This document shows, piece after piece, positions 20,028-31,973 of a DNA stretch of 64,000 nt. Each line of letters opens with the position of its first letter. The first letter of the stretch is position 1. The stretch is from NCBI GenBank assembly GCA_949752735.1, contig OX457047.1, forward strand, positions 5,286,967-5,350,966, in the 5' to 3' direction. Position numbers and translations under genes: made by a program. This DNA is from Lumbricus terrestris. Lineage: Eukaryota > Annelida > Clitellata > Crassiclitellata > Lumbricidae. The notes beneath the pieces are model-generated. The model made no database searches. It was not told where the DNA came from and saw only the letters and a list, made by a program, of their open reading frames with translations.

Positions 20028-21610
20028 CAGTCAATCAATCAATCAATCGTAATTTATATAGCTCCCCTTCAAGGATGCTACTCAGAGGCGCTCCCGACCG
20101 AGATCAAGCGTAAAAAAAGTATTCAACAGTTTGTGAAAATGAGAACAGCTTGGGATGTGTCGCATAGTCATGGGAAGTCCATTCCAGGTTGTTGGACCAA
20201 CCACAGAGAATGAACGCCTCTGCATTGTTGCAGAGCGATTGAAAAAACCCATTAAGTCACCATGGACAGCAGAGCGCAGTGCGCGGCGGCCTATGCAGGT
20301 GGAAAGAGGGAGGCAAAGCTCACACAGATAAGAGGGTGCCCAGCCTGATAAGCATCGCCACACCAAAGATGCAATCCTAAATGAGATGCGCTGCGGGAAA
20401 GGAAGCCAGTGCAAGACCTCACGCATATATTGGGATACCCGGTCGCACTTGGTGAACCCCCAATAAGTCGTGCGGCAACCCGGTGGACCCTCTCCAACCT
20501 CTCAATCCGAACCCGCGGTCGACCAGCCAAGATGGAGGCGCAGTAGTCGAGGCGGCTCAGCACAAATGCATGGACAAGAGAAGCTGCAGCTTTAGAAGTC
20601 AGAGATCGAGCAATGACCCTGAGCTGCCGCAGTTGGTAGTAGCAGCTTCGGCACACCTGATCTATATGAGATGCAGAGGTGAGTTCAGAGTCCAGGAGCA
20701 CTCCAAGGTCACGCGGCACCAAAGAAAAATTCATAGATAGGAATTGAGAAGGGAGAACGCTCAGGTCGAGCTTAGCCAGCTGTTGCCTAGTACCCAACCA
20801 AATGAATTGGGTTTTTTGGGCGTTGAGGCGTAGTCGGTTTGACGACATCCAATCTGTGAGAGCCCCCATTGCTTGTTGCATGATGCGGGCGACCTCAATG
20901 GCTGCAAGTGGAGGGCAGTGCAGATATGCATGAGTGTCATCAGCATACAGCTGGTGTAGCACGCCGTAGGATGCTAAGAGCGTGCCAATGTCAGAGGTGT
21001 AGAGCATGTAAAGCAAGGGAGCGAGGACAGAGCCTTGAGGGAGACCAAATAGAGCAGGGGCCCAGGGTGACCTATTTTCTCCCAAAATCACACAACTGGA
21101 CCGCCCTGCTAAAAAGGATATGATCCACTCAAGTGGCTGGCCAGATAGTCCGAAAGAGAGATAGAGAGGCGTTTAATTAATATATCATGATCGACCGTGT
21201 CGAATGCTGCACTAACGTCGAAAAGGGCTAGTAGGGTCACCTACCCCCTATCCATGGTCCCGTAGGAGTCAGCTACCAAACGGAGCAATAGCGTCTCGGT
21301 GGAATGCCCCTGCGAAAGCCTGACTGAAATTTTTGAAGCAAGTTGTTAGTGCTTAAGTAAGTGTTAATTTGTTCTGACACAATCTTTTCAATTGTTTTTG
21401 AGAGGAAGGAGACATTGGAGATTGGGCGAAAGTTAGACGGGTCCTTGAGGTCAAGTCCGTCACGTTTCACAGCAGGGAAGACAATGGATCTTTTCTGTGT
21501 GTCAGGAAGAACGCCTTCTTGGAGAGATCGGTTGCAGAGGAGAGTAAGAAAGGGGAGTAGGTCGTCTACGTAATCCTGGATTAGTCTGGCCGGTAATATC
21601 AAACAGCATC
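20028..21610 (-). pseudogene. L2-type LINE, 5'-truncated, frameshifted
   Basis: Minus strand. RT blocks in order from the right: LPFLTLLCNRSLQEGVLP and NFRPISNVSFLSKTIEKIV (about 21385-21555), FQSGFRRG (about 21310), FGLPQGSVLAPLLYMLYTSD (about 21000-21055), the catalytic YADD (about 20935-20946), MSSNRLRLNAQKTQF, then C-terminal VLHWLPFPQRI and FSVVGPTTWNGLP (about 20165-20205). The (ATTG)n tail with the GCTATATAAATT-like block is at 20028-20065. Frames break near 20290-20430 and 21150-21310. It is a close relative of, but distinct from, the LINE at 61-64 kb. Confidence 0.88.
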
Positions 21611-21844
21611 TAGTAATTTCGTGTTTTAATATAACAAAAAGGTTTAGCGTCTTAAAGGTGTCTAAAGAGCCGGGAGGCTTAGGAAGAACCATGATGTAAT
21701 CATGGGAAGAACCCTCTGGCTAACGTTGGCGACATTACAGCCTCTTTTGTCGCATAATAGCGATAACAGAGCCAGTCCAAAGCCTGGAATCGCTGTATGC
21801 GAGGAATGTAAGGGTTGAACGGATTTGTTCAGAATGCAGATACA

Positions 21845-22000
21845 CATGGGCGGAGACCTAGGGGAGCACAGGGGGACGGCCCCCCCCAATGAAGGTGTAG
21901 GGGGAAAGGCCCATGCATTTGCCACTTTCAATCGTTGAGCGTCAAGACTAAAAAAAGTCATCAACTTTTTTGGCGGCGAAAATAGATTTTTTTCGAAATT
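21845..22000. repeat. Fragment related to the hAT-like MITE
   Basis: G-run/C-run sequence followed by GACTAAAAAAAGTCATCAAC and TTTTTTGGCGG, matching the reverse complement of the interior of the 1473-1865 MITE over about 35 bp. No termini were recognised. Confidence 0.5.
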
Positions 22001-22008
22001 TCAACTGT

Positions 22009-22524
22009 GACTTGCGCTGGCAGAGCGCAACCAGTGGTGGAGATAAAAGTTTTGAAATGAATGAATGAATGAATGAATGGATGTAAGAATGAATGAATGA
22101 CTGACTGACTGAATGAATGACTGACTGAATGAAAGAATGAATGAATGAATGAATAAATGAATGAATGAGTTGGTTGTAAACTATTTAACGTCTTCGAAAC
22201 ACTCGATACTACGTCATGTGAAGTAGCTTATTTTCGACACCTTTAAATCGTGTATTCCGTAGCTCTATAAAAAAAAAATAAGGAATGTCATATACATCAT
22301 TGCGCAGAATTCAACAAAAAAGAATTATGTGGAATGTTCTAAGCCCATACTAAAAAGGACATCCATGGAAACGTCGTATCAGCAGCTTCATATTTCTCGG
22401 CCTCGGCATATGACATCGCATGGCCTGTCGTCCACTCGTGTTCTGTTCTTTCAATCGAATGAGTAACCTACAGTGTAGACTTCCTAATGAATTCGAAGGA
22501 CATCAAACACTTTTTTATCGTCGA
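22009..22524 (-). repeat. Right arm of the large inverted repeat (repeat X)
   Basis: Reverse-complement partner of 19198-19690. A GAAT/GACT tetranucleotide tract at 22054-22169 has expanded at the position of the short CATTCATT tract in the left arm. Module M is reduced here to its first ~35 bp. Confidence 0.75.
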
Positions 22525-22814
22525 TATAAAAAAGCGTTCGCTGCTGGCCGGTATCCGCTTATCTCATAAGAAATATGATGAATGTCGCACTCCTCGTTAA
22601 CTCCAGACTTGGATCTGGTCCTACAACAGTCAGTTATTAATACAGCAGTGTTTGATATGCATGTAATCCCCTGCTTTGGAGAGGTTTATTCAGGTTTCTG
22701 GGGATAGGACGTTTGGGGCGGACGGCGCGTACGGTGACCGCTGAGCTAGACATCTACGACGACTCCTTCCTTTTACCAGATATACTACGATGACCTTTTT
22801 TCATTATTTTAAAA

Positions 22815-22922
22815 ACTCCGCCACTGGTGGAACTCTCCCGGTGCCAGTATCAAGCCTGGAAAAAGGAGGAGGGCGTCGCTAATGGTCTGTTTTTAACCAC
22901 ACAGTGACGTTAAACTGCAAAC
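22815..22922 (+). repeat. Dispersed module M
   Basis: Good forward copy, CTCCGCCACTGG to GTGACGTTAAACTGC, followed by a short (CA)-rich tail (AAACACACAAACACACATT). Confidence 0.8.
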
Positions 22923-23233
22923 ACACAAACACACATTATTTAAATGCAGCGCAGTCCATTTCCTCTAATGCTCCGGAGGTGATGTGAAGCAAAAATTGTA
23001 AAGTTGGAGGTGAGGTGTGGTTTGGAATAATACATATTTTGTGCGATCGCGGTTTCAAAAGGACATCAGTTTTTGTCAGCTTAACTATTCTTCAGTAATC
23101 AATTATCAACTGAACTGGCGATTGTCACGAACATAATTTATATAATGTTTTCAGTTGAAACTAAATGAACAGCAGGTGAACCATCGAAAATGTACGTAGC
23201 CCGTGCAAATTTGAGTCTTCATGCTCAACATTG

Positions 23234-23424
23234 TGAGGCGCTGTTATGTAGTGGTGGCATCGCTGCCTGGAAGCAGAAAGGTTCTAGGTTCGAATCCACC
23301 TCAAGCCGCTGCGTAAAGACCTTGAGCAGGTCCTTCACTCACAATTGCTCGGGCGCTTCGGCGTGAAACTCCGATGCAGTGTACGCGCTGCAGTAGAGAG
23401 CTTGATGGGGCGCTACAGAAATTG
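23234..23424 (+). mobile_element. tRNA-headed SINE
   Basis: Forward SINE. It has a GTAGTGGTGGCATCG A-box-like segment, a perfect B box GGTTCGAATCC at about 23289, a CCTTCACTCACAATTGCTCG middle and a shortened tail ending GGGGCGCTACAGAAATTG. It runs into the (ATC)n tract. Confidence 0.85.

Positions 23425-23496
<72 letters not shown>
23425..23496 (+). repeat. (ATC)n microsatellite
   Basis: About 24 uninterrupted ATC units directly at the 3' end of the SINE, so it is probably an expanded SINE tail. Confidence 0.95.
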
Positions 23497-23705
23497 TGGG
23501 TGGAGATTCAAACACTCAACCTTCCAAAAATATCTCCTTGCTAGTCAGATCCATAAATTATGCAGTTCTTAAGACAAATAATGACCATCTCCTGTTACAG
23601 TCTTAAACACCTCTAAAATGTTAGCTTCAGATGCCTTTTCATATGTGAATTCACTAGTTTGTAATTTTATGGCTCCTCGTGACAACATCATTGATCAGGC
23701 TATTG

Positions 23706-24619
<914 letters not shown>

Positions 24620-25600
24620 CCAACTTTGAATGATTCTAGTATAGGCAATCTATACATGGGGCAAAGAATAAAGATAAGAATCAATGGAGAATTCTCAGAG
24701 CCGGCAAAAATAGGAAGAGGAGTGAGGCAAGGATTCCACTGTCACCAATTCTATTCAACATCTATATTGAAGAAATTGTCAGAGAAGCGCTAGAGGAGCT
24801 GGAGGAGGGGGTAAAAGTGGGTGGGAAAATGGTGTAAGCATTGAGATTTGCAGACGACCAGGCGATGTTGGCAGGCAGTCAAGTGGGTCTACAAATGACG
24901 ATGGACCGCTTAAATAGAATATCGCTGAACACCGACATGAAAATTAACATAAAGAAAACAAAGGTGATGAAGATAAGTAAGAGAGGAGAGGAACCGGTAA
25001 ACATCACATTAAATGGTGAGGAAATAGAACAGGTAAAGAAGTTCTGCTATCTGGGAAGTGTGGTTACAGAGGACGCAAGATGCCATGTGGAAATAAAAAG
25101 AAGAATAGCTATGGGAAATAATGCGTTCTACAAAAAGGGGGAGCTACTCAGAGGGAGTCTAAACATGAAGCTGAAGAAGAGAATGGTGAAGACACTGGTG
25201 TGGAGTGTTGTCCTGTACGGCTCGGAGACGTTGACAATGCGGCAAGAAGACATAAAACGACTAGAGGCCTTCGAGATGTGGATCTGGCGCAGAATGGAGA
25301 GAATCAGCTGGGTTGAGCGAAGAACGAAAGAGGAAAAAAAGAGATCACTGATGGGCACTATACGTGGGCGACAGAAGAAATGTATAGGACACAACTTAAG
25401 GAGCGACACCCTGCTAAGAGACATCATTGAGGGAAGAATGTAGGGAAAAAGGATGCGAGGTAGACCAAGAACAACGCTGCTGGACTGGTTGCTCACAGAG
25501 GATGGATACAGTAGACTGAAGAGAAAGACACAGAACAGAGAAGAGTGGCATTATTGGACATACGAACCAGCCTGACGGCAGAGAACGAGAAGAAAAAAAG
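24620..25600 (+). pseudogene. RTE-like LINE 3' half, frameshifted
   Basis: Starts inside RT: GRGVRQG with a broken CPLSP block at about 24712-24745, then NIYIEEIVREALEE (about 24760), RFADDQAML (about 24844-24870), KKTKVMKISKRGEEP, VKKFCYLGSVVTEDAR and VVLYGSETLT (about 25210-25240). The C-terminal WRRMERISWVERRT and [10 protein letters not shown] blocks run to about 25575. A stop near 24836 and one at 25441 break the frame. It belongs to the same broad group as the 7.2-9.1 kb LINE but to a different subfamily. Confidence 0.88.
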
Positions 25601-26597
25601 TATAGCAGCACTTCTTTGTTAGCAATAATTTCCATATTTCGGCCGCCAGGGTTATTGACGCTCACCGTAAGTTTCCTCTGATCCTTTTTTCGAATTTTCT
25701 TTGAATAAACCGAATTTGGTAAAACGAAATTGCAAGAAATTAATTGCAACGACACTCGATTTTTTTTAAAGAGCAAGTGAAAATTGACGAACACTGGTCA
25801 GTGAGCAAACGGGATCAGCTTAATCCAATGCAACAAAGTAAGCTTATAATAATAATTTTATTAATGCTCTCGTCTGCAGTTATTCATCATAATAGTCCAG
25901 TAGCAACAGAACTAAGCTGCTGAACTTAATACATAAAGAACGTGTTATTGCAACTATAATAATATTATGTTCATTGAAATCCTAAGCAGCAGTCGTTTTC
26001 GCCACTAAATTAACCTAGCATTTTTAAAGATGGCGGCAAAATTCTACTATTACAATGCGGAGAATCAAAAATAATTTATTACAATAATTTATTGTTAGTT
26101 GCTTTTTTGAAGTCTTAGACCACAGTTCTGGTTCAAACTTACCCCCTTATAACGGCTAGATTGTAGGGAACTTGAGAAACTCCTCAACTCACAATAATTG
26201 CCTATTGTCATCGATTGACGTAATGCTTTGCCATCAAATACATCGTTATTCAGACAGGGTCAGACGAACTAGGACAGCAATATCTAGAACGTCGCATGGC
26301 TCTCACGGCTGTGATGTACACCAACCATAGACTAATAAATTAGATTGTAACCGCAATCACTGTTGAAAGGATTTTCTTCGTATTGATATTAACTGCACTG
26401 GACGCTGTAAGATAACGTTAAACGATCCGACAAATAATCTGAATTGAATTTGATCTGCTCTGTCATCTGTTTAATTAATAACATATTGAGGGCCGCCATC
26501 GGAGCATTGGTTAACATAATTTTAAACGAAATTGAACCTTAAATAGCATTTTATGAACAACTTAATGGTGTCTAATAAGAGCATGCATTTAGTTTGT
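25601..26597. other. No recognised gene
   Basis: AT-rich. Bases about 25645-25700 share GTTATTGACGCTCACCG with a stretch near 2365. AAGATGGCGGC, a perfect match to a YY1-type core, occurs at about 26028. Nothing else was recognised. Confidence 0.4.
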
Positions 26598-26770
26598 CTA
26601 TGGGACCGTCATATGAATGACGTCACGCACATACATGTAGGTGTGGAGGGATCACACATCTGTGATGGCTTCTTGCTATAGCCATCATATGACTCTGGGT
26701 TTACGCGTGGAACGACCGGACAAAAACTACCATAAAGTGCGTGACGTCTTTTATGGACGACCCTGTTTTG
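26598..26770. repeat. Short imperfect inverted repeat
   Basis: The left end (ATGGGACCGTCATATGAATG then ACGTCACGCAC) and the right end (GTGCGTGACGTC, TTTATGGACGACCC) pair imperfectly over about 30 bp around a ~110-bp loop. Possible small foldback element; no target duplication was identified. Confidence 0.45.
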
Positions 26771-27077
26771 AGTCGTTACAAGAAGCAAAAATCTTACCAC
26801 AGCCACTAACAGTACTGGCAACGATCAACTAGCAATCTGCAGTCACAGCGAATATTTAGTCGAAGTAGGTAGTACTAACCTAACAATTTATTGAAGACCT
26901 TGAACGGTGATTGTCTAATGTTTTGTTTGAACGTTCTGATAATTTATTTCTAGAATAAAATCTTGAAAAAGGTGTATAAGATTATTATTTTACAACAGTA
27001 TAGAAACCAGGTAGCTGCGGACTCACTCTCGTGTCCGAGGCTGTATGCTGTGGTAGTTGAGTTCCGTCATCCGTCAT

Positions 27078-27190
27078 TAATTTGCCTGCTTTCTACCAGT
27101 TGCTCAAGACCTATCTTTTTAGTCGTGGCTGGGCTGGGATTCTGGGAACGCCTCTGAGTAGGTTTCTTGAAGAGGCGCCATTTACAAGTT
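27078..27190 (+). mobile_element. 3' end scrap of an L2-type LINE
   Basis: Translation gives the terminal LLKTYLFSRGWAG block seen at the C terminus of the 938-residue LINE protein (there LKTVLFSRGWVG). It is followed by the GCCTCTGAGTAG and CTTGAAGAGGCGCC tail. Confidence 0.8.
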
Positions 27191-27253
27191 TCTTCCCGTT
27201 TAGCAAAGCTTTCAAACAGACGTCACATATTATCGTCTTGGAACTGAATTGCA

Positions 27254-27269
27254 AAACACACACGCACGC

Positions 27270-27319
<50 letters not shown>
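27254..27319 (+). repeat. (AC)n microsatellite
   Basis: About 33 AC units, with GC interruptions at the left end. Confidence 0.95.
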
Positions 27320-27321
<2 letters not shown>

Positions 27322-27791
27322 ATTGACCGAATGTTTAAATCACCGACTCTTTGGTTGATTCATTAATCTATTAACACGTTCACCGCGTACTGGACGGTGG
27401 ACGTGTTAAATATGCCTCTATTATAGGGGAAGATCCCCGAGTTTAAACAGAACGATAATTATTGTTTTAGTTGCTGTTTACGTTAATGTGTGATTTTGTA
27501 TCGTATGAACTGTTATAATATACCGGGATATTATGTTGCTATATAACAAATACATGATACAATCATCTTATAATGAGTCTGGCATTTACAAGTTGATGAA
27601 AAGTCCGCATACCAGTGAAACTACCTCGTCGAAACTGGATCAACCGATAATAAGGAGAAAACAGAGCTGCAAGTGAAGCCATGGCAAATTATCATGCAGT
27701 TGTATATGTGCAAGATTCAAGAACTTCGTTTGTAATAAATTATTCATCTGGCAATCATCAGATAATGTTGCACGGACGAAACACGATCACC

Positions 27792-28454
27792 ATAACACTC
27801 GAGTGCCCAAGGTATTTTTTGGTACACGAAGGCCCAACGGGGGGGTCCGCGCGGACCCCAACGTTTTTTGTGAATATCTCGAGAAGAGATTGGAATTATC
27901 GTTACAGAATTTAGTTCTATGTATTCCCAGATGAATTTGCAATCGATTGATGTATCTTATACCACAATAACACCACCTGGTGTAAAATAATAGTGTCAAA
28001 ATCTCTTGATACACATTTTATGCTTGCTTGCGTCATTTACCGAAGGAAGTCTATCGTTTTCATGCTAAAATCTTGGGAAGGTATTGGAATATCATAACAG
28101 AATTTAGTTCTATGTAATCCAAAATGAATTTTCAGTGGACTGATGTATCTTATATCACAATAGCACCACCTGGTGCAAAATAATAGTGTAAAAATCTCGT
28201 GATACACAGTATAATGCTTGCTTGCGTCATTTACCGAAGGAATGGCCGCAAATCTTGCGGTACCCTTAGTATACGATGTGGTTGTGGGGTACAGGGTTGG
28301 ACAATACTCACGCAAAATATACCATTCGATGCCCAAATGGTTGCTCTAGGAATACCTAAATGCATTTGTGCATATCTATAGCCGTTAAAAAGTTATCCGG
28401 AAAAAACGAGCCTGGGGTCCGGTCGGACCCCCCTCTTGGGCACTCGAGGGTTAA
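27792..28454. mobile_element. piggyBac-like non-autonomous element (family d)
   Basis: Inverted ends: AACACTCGAGTGCCCAAG on the left and AACCCTCGAGTGCCCAAG (reverse-complemented) on the right. TTAA is intact on the right (28451-28454) and decayed to ATAA on the left. Subterminal palindromes are GGGGTCCGCGCGGACCCC (left) and GGGGTCCGACCGGACCCC (right). The interior holds a ~165-bp tandem duplication (about 27888-28055 and 28080-28245). Confidence 0.75.
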
Positions 28455-28574
28455 ATCATATACTTTTGAATATTATATACCTACATGTAGTGTAAGATCC
28501 CGGTAAGTAGAGACCTGTGATTTGGATTAAAAGTGTAGCAGCAGGAGTTATGTGATTTATGTAGCATTTTAAAA

Positions 28575-28890
28575 TCAGATTTAATGGTGTCTAAGTGGAG
28601 TGTGATCATAATTATTCCTAGTAGCTCTGTTATTTTGGCTGTTGACTCCTGATCGGCGTCTCATAATATGCGTGCAAGCCTATTATTAATACTCAGACAG
28701 TGCCAGTCCCAAGCTTGGCAAGCGGAGGAGGGTGACCGTTAGTTCAGATACTCGGATTTAATAGTGTCTCAATGGAGTGTGATCATAATTCCTTGTAGCC
28801 CTGTTATTTGGCTGTTGACGCCTGGTCAGCCAAAATTAATAACGGGGCTAATGGGAATTATGATCACACTCCATTTCAAATACTTATCTT
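28575..28890. repeat. Duplicated unit with a ~110-bp imperfect palindrome
   Basis: AGTGGAGTGTGATCATAATT at about 28590 recurs at about 28770. At 28768-28878 the second copy is followed by its own reverse complement, with arms of about 45 bp. A partial module M (28693-28735) lies between the two copies. Confidence 0.65.
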
Positions 28891-29302
28891 ATAGGTTCAA
28901 GTTGTTTGATATCTTGGCGTTCTCCACTGCGCACCACTTCATCAAATTTAGGTTCATGACATATCTTCTGGATTCGATTTCTAGCCATGCTGCTGCTGAA
29001 ATTTAGATGCACCACGTTTGAAGTTTGAACCAACAACTCATGCACTGAGAATAATTTAGTAACTTTCTAGAAGTATCACTCCATCTTTCACCATTGTTGG
29101 TGCTGGGGCTTCATTGTTTGTCCAAATAAGAATCCAGTATAGTTTCAAGAAAACTATGTTAGCTAACTGTGCTATTTTTCAACCAATTCATAGTGTGGCT
29201 TCAACGCACCAATATTTGTGGTCTTCTAATCCCGCTGTCTTTAGACACCTTTGAAACGCTGCTAATAAACGGCATTTATTGGTGAACGTCACTCAATAGA
29301 TA
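28891..29302. other. No recognised gene
   Basis: No coding or structured repeat recognised, apart from a reversed near-match to the TTAAAGGTGT motif near 29247. Confidence 0.4.
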
Positions 29303-29520
29303 AACTGATCTAGTACCTTGCTCTTAAGTGCTGTAATATGCCGAGCAAATTTCTGCCCAGGATAACGGCCTCTGTTGTCATAGACTCTGGTCAAATCGGA
29401 TCCACCACCCGCAACTTCCCTGACCATCAGCGATGTATTATGCCAAACAACATGTTTTCGAGAGCAAAGGCATCTGTCGTCATAAGCCCTCGTCATAATT
29501 ATCTGGATCCACCCATCCAT
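29303..29520 (+). repeat. Two tandem copies of dispersed repeat R
   Basis: First copy 29303-29405 (TTGCTCTTAAGTGCTGTAAT to TCAAATCGGATCCACC). Second, more diverged copy 29423-29520 (GATGTATTATGCCAAAC to TATCTGGATCCACCCATCC). Both end near CATCC/CCGCAACTT. Confidence 0.65.
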
Positions 29521-29707
29521 CCGCAACTTCCAAGTAGTCGGTTGCGTTTGAGAGACGCATATTATTTTCGCGCCACTTTGGCAGAAAATAAAACTTACAC
29601 AAACGTTCAGAAAAAGCATGGAGACTGTCTGATCTAAAAATAAGAATAATAAATACGAAATGGTAAAGAATAAACGAAAACTGCCAATGAACACTTTGTC
29701 AGATTAA

Positions 29708-30122
29708 TTCGCTGACGAGGAAAGGTCGAAGGTCAATTCGAAAATAAACGCACAATATGAAAATGGAAAATTCAGTCTACAACCTGTGAATCAACAGTAT
29801 ACAGTCTGTCATGCGATATCTACACAACCTGGTCTAAATGAAAGAAATTACGAACAATTTTCGGACTTGGACGTCTCAAATTTGCCCCATAAGTCTTCAG
29901 GTAATCTACACTAATTTTTGATAACGGTCACGGAAGAAAGATGCTTTGAATCCTACTTTCAATCATTGGCGAGAAGACGGTCTCGATCGGCATCGCAGGA
30001 AACTAGACCTGGGCAGTGGGCAGATTATCAATGGACACACTTCTCCATTACCAAAACAACAAGTTTTAACAAGGAGGACTTCCTGAGAGCGAACTCCCCA
30101 CGAAGGATCGTGCGCCAAGACC
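29708..30122 (+). other. Coding-like frame, unidentified; possible exon or decayed gene
   Basis: One frame is open from about 29714 to 30122 except for a single TAA at about 29911. The residues do not look like low complexity or any transposon domain. The first part is N/Q/S-rich with tyrosines in SH2-ligand-like contexts (QYENGKF, QQYTVCH, NYEQFSD). A CAG-GTAATC sequence at about 29897 could be a splice donor just before the stop. No family recognised. It could be a host exon, a decayed gene or chance. Confidence 0.35.
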
Positions 30123-30329
30123 ATATATAATTATCATTAACCTACAGTAGCCTATATAAGCATAGAATTATTCTTTTTGTAATTTATGTCATTTAAATTG
30201 TGCTCATCCAAAGACAAATCCAACCAGTCAAGGTTAAAGACATTGTATAGGTATTATATTGTATTTGATAAGCTGATTTTTGTACCTGACAGCGGTGTGT
30301 CTATCAGTTTTTGTTACCATTAACGAATA

Positions 30330-30731
30330 TAATAATAACAACGTTGGAATGAATCCAGAGTTAGAGTTATACACCCGAAAAAAGAGTAAAGAAAGTTTAT
30401 ATATTAGCCCAAATGAAGATTTTATTAATATAAGTGCACAACAAAAAATACGTCCCAAGAAAACCCGATCTTGATCGAGGAATTGACCGAGGAACATCAG
30501 GACAGATTGAATACCCGTGGTATGCCACATAGTCATTCTAGTGCATTGCAAGAGCATAGTGTTGAAACAAATACATATATTCCTATGAGTGATTCTTCAA
30601 AACGTTTGGATAGAGAGATGGGTGGTTGGCAGGAGCAGTCAAACACTACAATGCATGTAAAAAGAGTTCAAGCCCACCATTCTATGACGAAAGAACATGA
30701 AATTTCAATGTTTGTCGTGTCCCATCTTTAG
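30330..30731 (+). other. Coding-like frame with one frameshift, unidentified
   Basis: Frame one (about 30330-30472) reads NPELELYTRKKSKESLYISP and continues to an A6 run near 30445. Beyond that run, frame two continues without a stop to 30731 and includes ETNTYIPMSDSS and REMGGWQEQ. A one-base slip in the A run would join them. YIPM fits a PI3-kinase SH2 motif (YxxM). With the preceding frame this could be a decayed or intron-split receptor tail, but no homologue was recognised. Confidence 0.35.
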
Positions 30732-31212
30732 CATAGCAATGATTCACGTCAGTTTAAATGATTGTGTTAAGGCCAATCGTTTCGAAAAATCAAAGGCGGT
30801 AGAAACTTATTTCAAAGGAATTAATTTTAATTCATAAATTGAGATTTATCGGTCCGAAAAAGACTCCCGATTGAAACTGATTCCAACGTGAATAACGATT
30901 CTTGCGCTGACGATATTCAGCATACATGGTCTAACAACAGTAGAGAAGCGAGGAAAGCTTGACCGCTTATTAAAGAGAACTCAAAGTATTGGTTTCATTT
31001 TAGACTCTGTGCCCGGAATGTCCTACATGTACATGGTGAATGCTGTCTGGAACGGGTTTCTTGCAGCGGTCTGCAGAAACCCATTCCACGTAGGCCTACT
31101 GCATAGTTTTCCTTTCACCCAAGCTGACGAGACCATTATGGTTTTTGGACTTGACCTCACGACTTTGCGCTGCCAAAAAATGATGAAATAAATGTCTTAC
31201 CAAGGATCCTCT
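30732..31212. other. No recognised gene
   Basis: Nothing supported. Confidence 0.4.
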
Positions 31213-31535
31213 ACCATCGTAGGCTTACATGGGGTGCTTTTTTTCAACCCACTGGCAGTATTTGTGCTGAATTTCGTTACCGCTTTTAAGTTATGCCGTG
31301 CGCTTTTGTGCATTATTTTCATCACGGTGATTTGTGCCTAACTCCATATTTTTCTCTTATTTATATTGAATGCATGGTCACGTCACTGACGTCATATAGT
31401 GCCATTGTCACTGACAATTACTAAAATTATATGAAAGATGTTTGGACTGTTATCTGCAGCTAGTGTCGCTAAAGTGATGTCAGAACGAATTGAAAATGAT
31501 AATAGTGATAAATATGATGTAGAGTTTGATGCTTG
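31213..31535 (+). mobile_element. piggyBac-like element, one end plus transposase start
   Basis: Collinear with the reverse complement of 45832-46213 and 37750-38165: a diverged terminus (TCGTAGGCTTACATGGGGTG, then TTTTTTTCA), ATTGAATGCATGGTCACGT and CTGACGTCATATA. Then an ATG at 31439 opens a short frame (MFGLLSAASVAKVMSERIEN...) that turns acidic and stops at about 31535. This probably preserves the start of the lost transposase gene. Confidence 0.55.
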
Positions 31536-31973
31536 ATTGTATGTGCACTTGTTATTGCGCCCATCCAAGCTCGCAACTTAGAGGCGCTCCCGATAACAGA
31601 GCGGACACTGCATCGGAGTTTCACGCCGAAGCGCAGAGCAATTGCAAGTGAACGACTTGCCCAGGGTCCCTTCACGACGACTTGAGGTTTAAGTTTCAAG
31701 TTTTTAAGTTTCAAGTTTTTATAGCTCCAAAAAATGACATAAATTGCACGTTATTAATTGCAAGAGTAAGTGAGTGCTAAGATGTGCAGAGAGTTAGAAG
31801 TATAGGGAAACGATAGGAACCTCAAAAGGGAAGATTCCGCGAGGTAGTGGCCCTAAGTAAGCGGTTATTCATAGCAAAGATAACGTGTAAGTAACCTTTG
31901 TCATGTGGATTCGAACCTGCAACTTTTCGGCTGCAAGGCAACGAACATACCAACTACATCACCGCGCCCCACT
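31536..31973 (-). mobile_element. tRNA-headed SINE split by a ~220-bp insertion
   Basis: Tail and body at 31536-31686, tRNA-like head with B box (GGATTCGAACC) at 31910-31973. The ~223 bp between them begins with a duplicated 15-mer (AAGTTTCAAGTTTTT) followed by ATAGCTCC, which resembles another SINE/LINE tail in reverse. No target duplication was found. Confidence 0.7.

Noticed and set aside
23234..23310. tRNA gene
   Set aside because: A perfect B box is present, but the head is followed by a SINE body and tail, and the acceptor and anticodon arms are not intact. The same applies to the heads at 39332-39542, 50482-50700 and 54205-54420.
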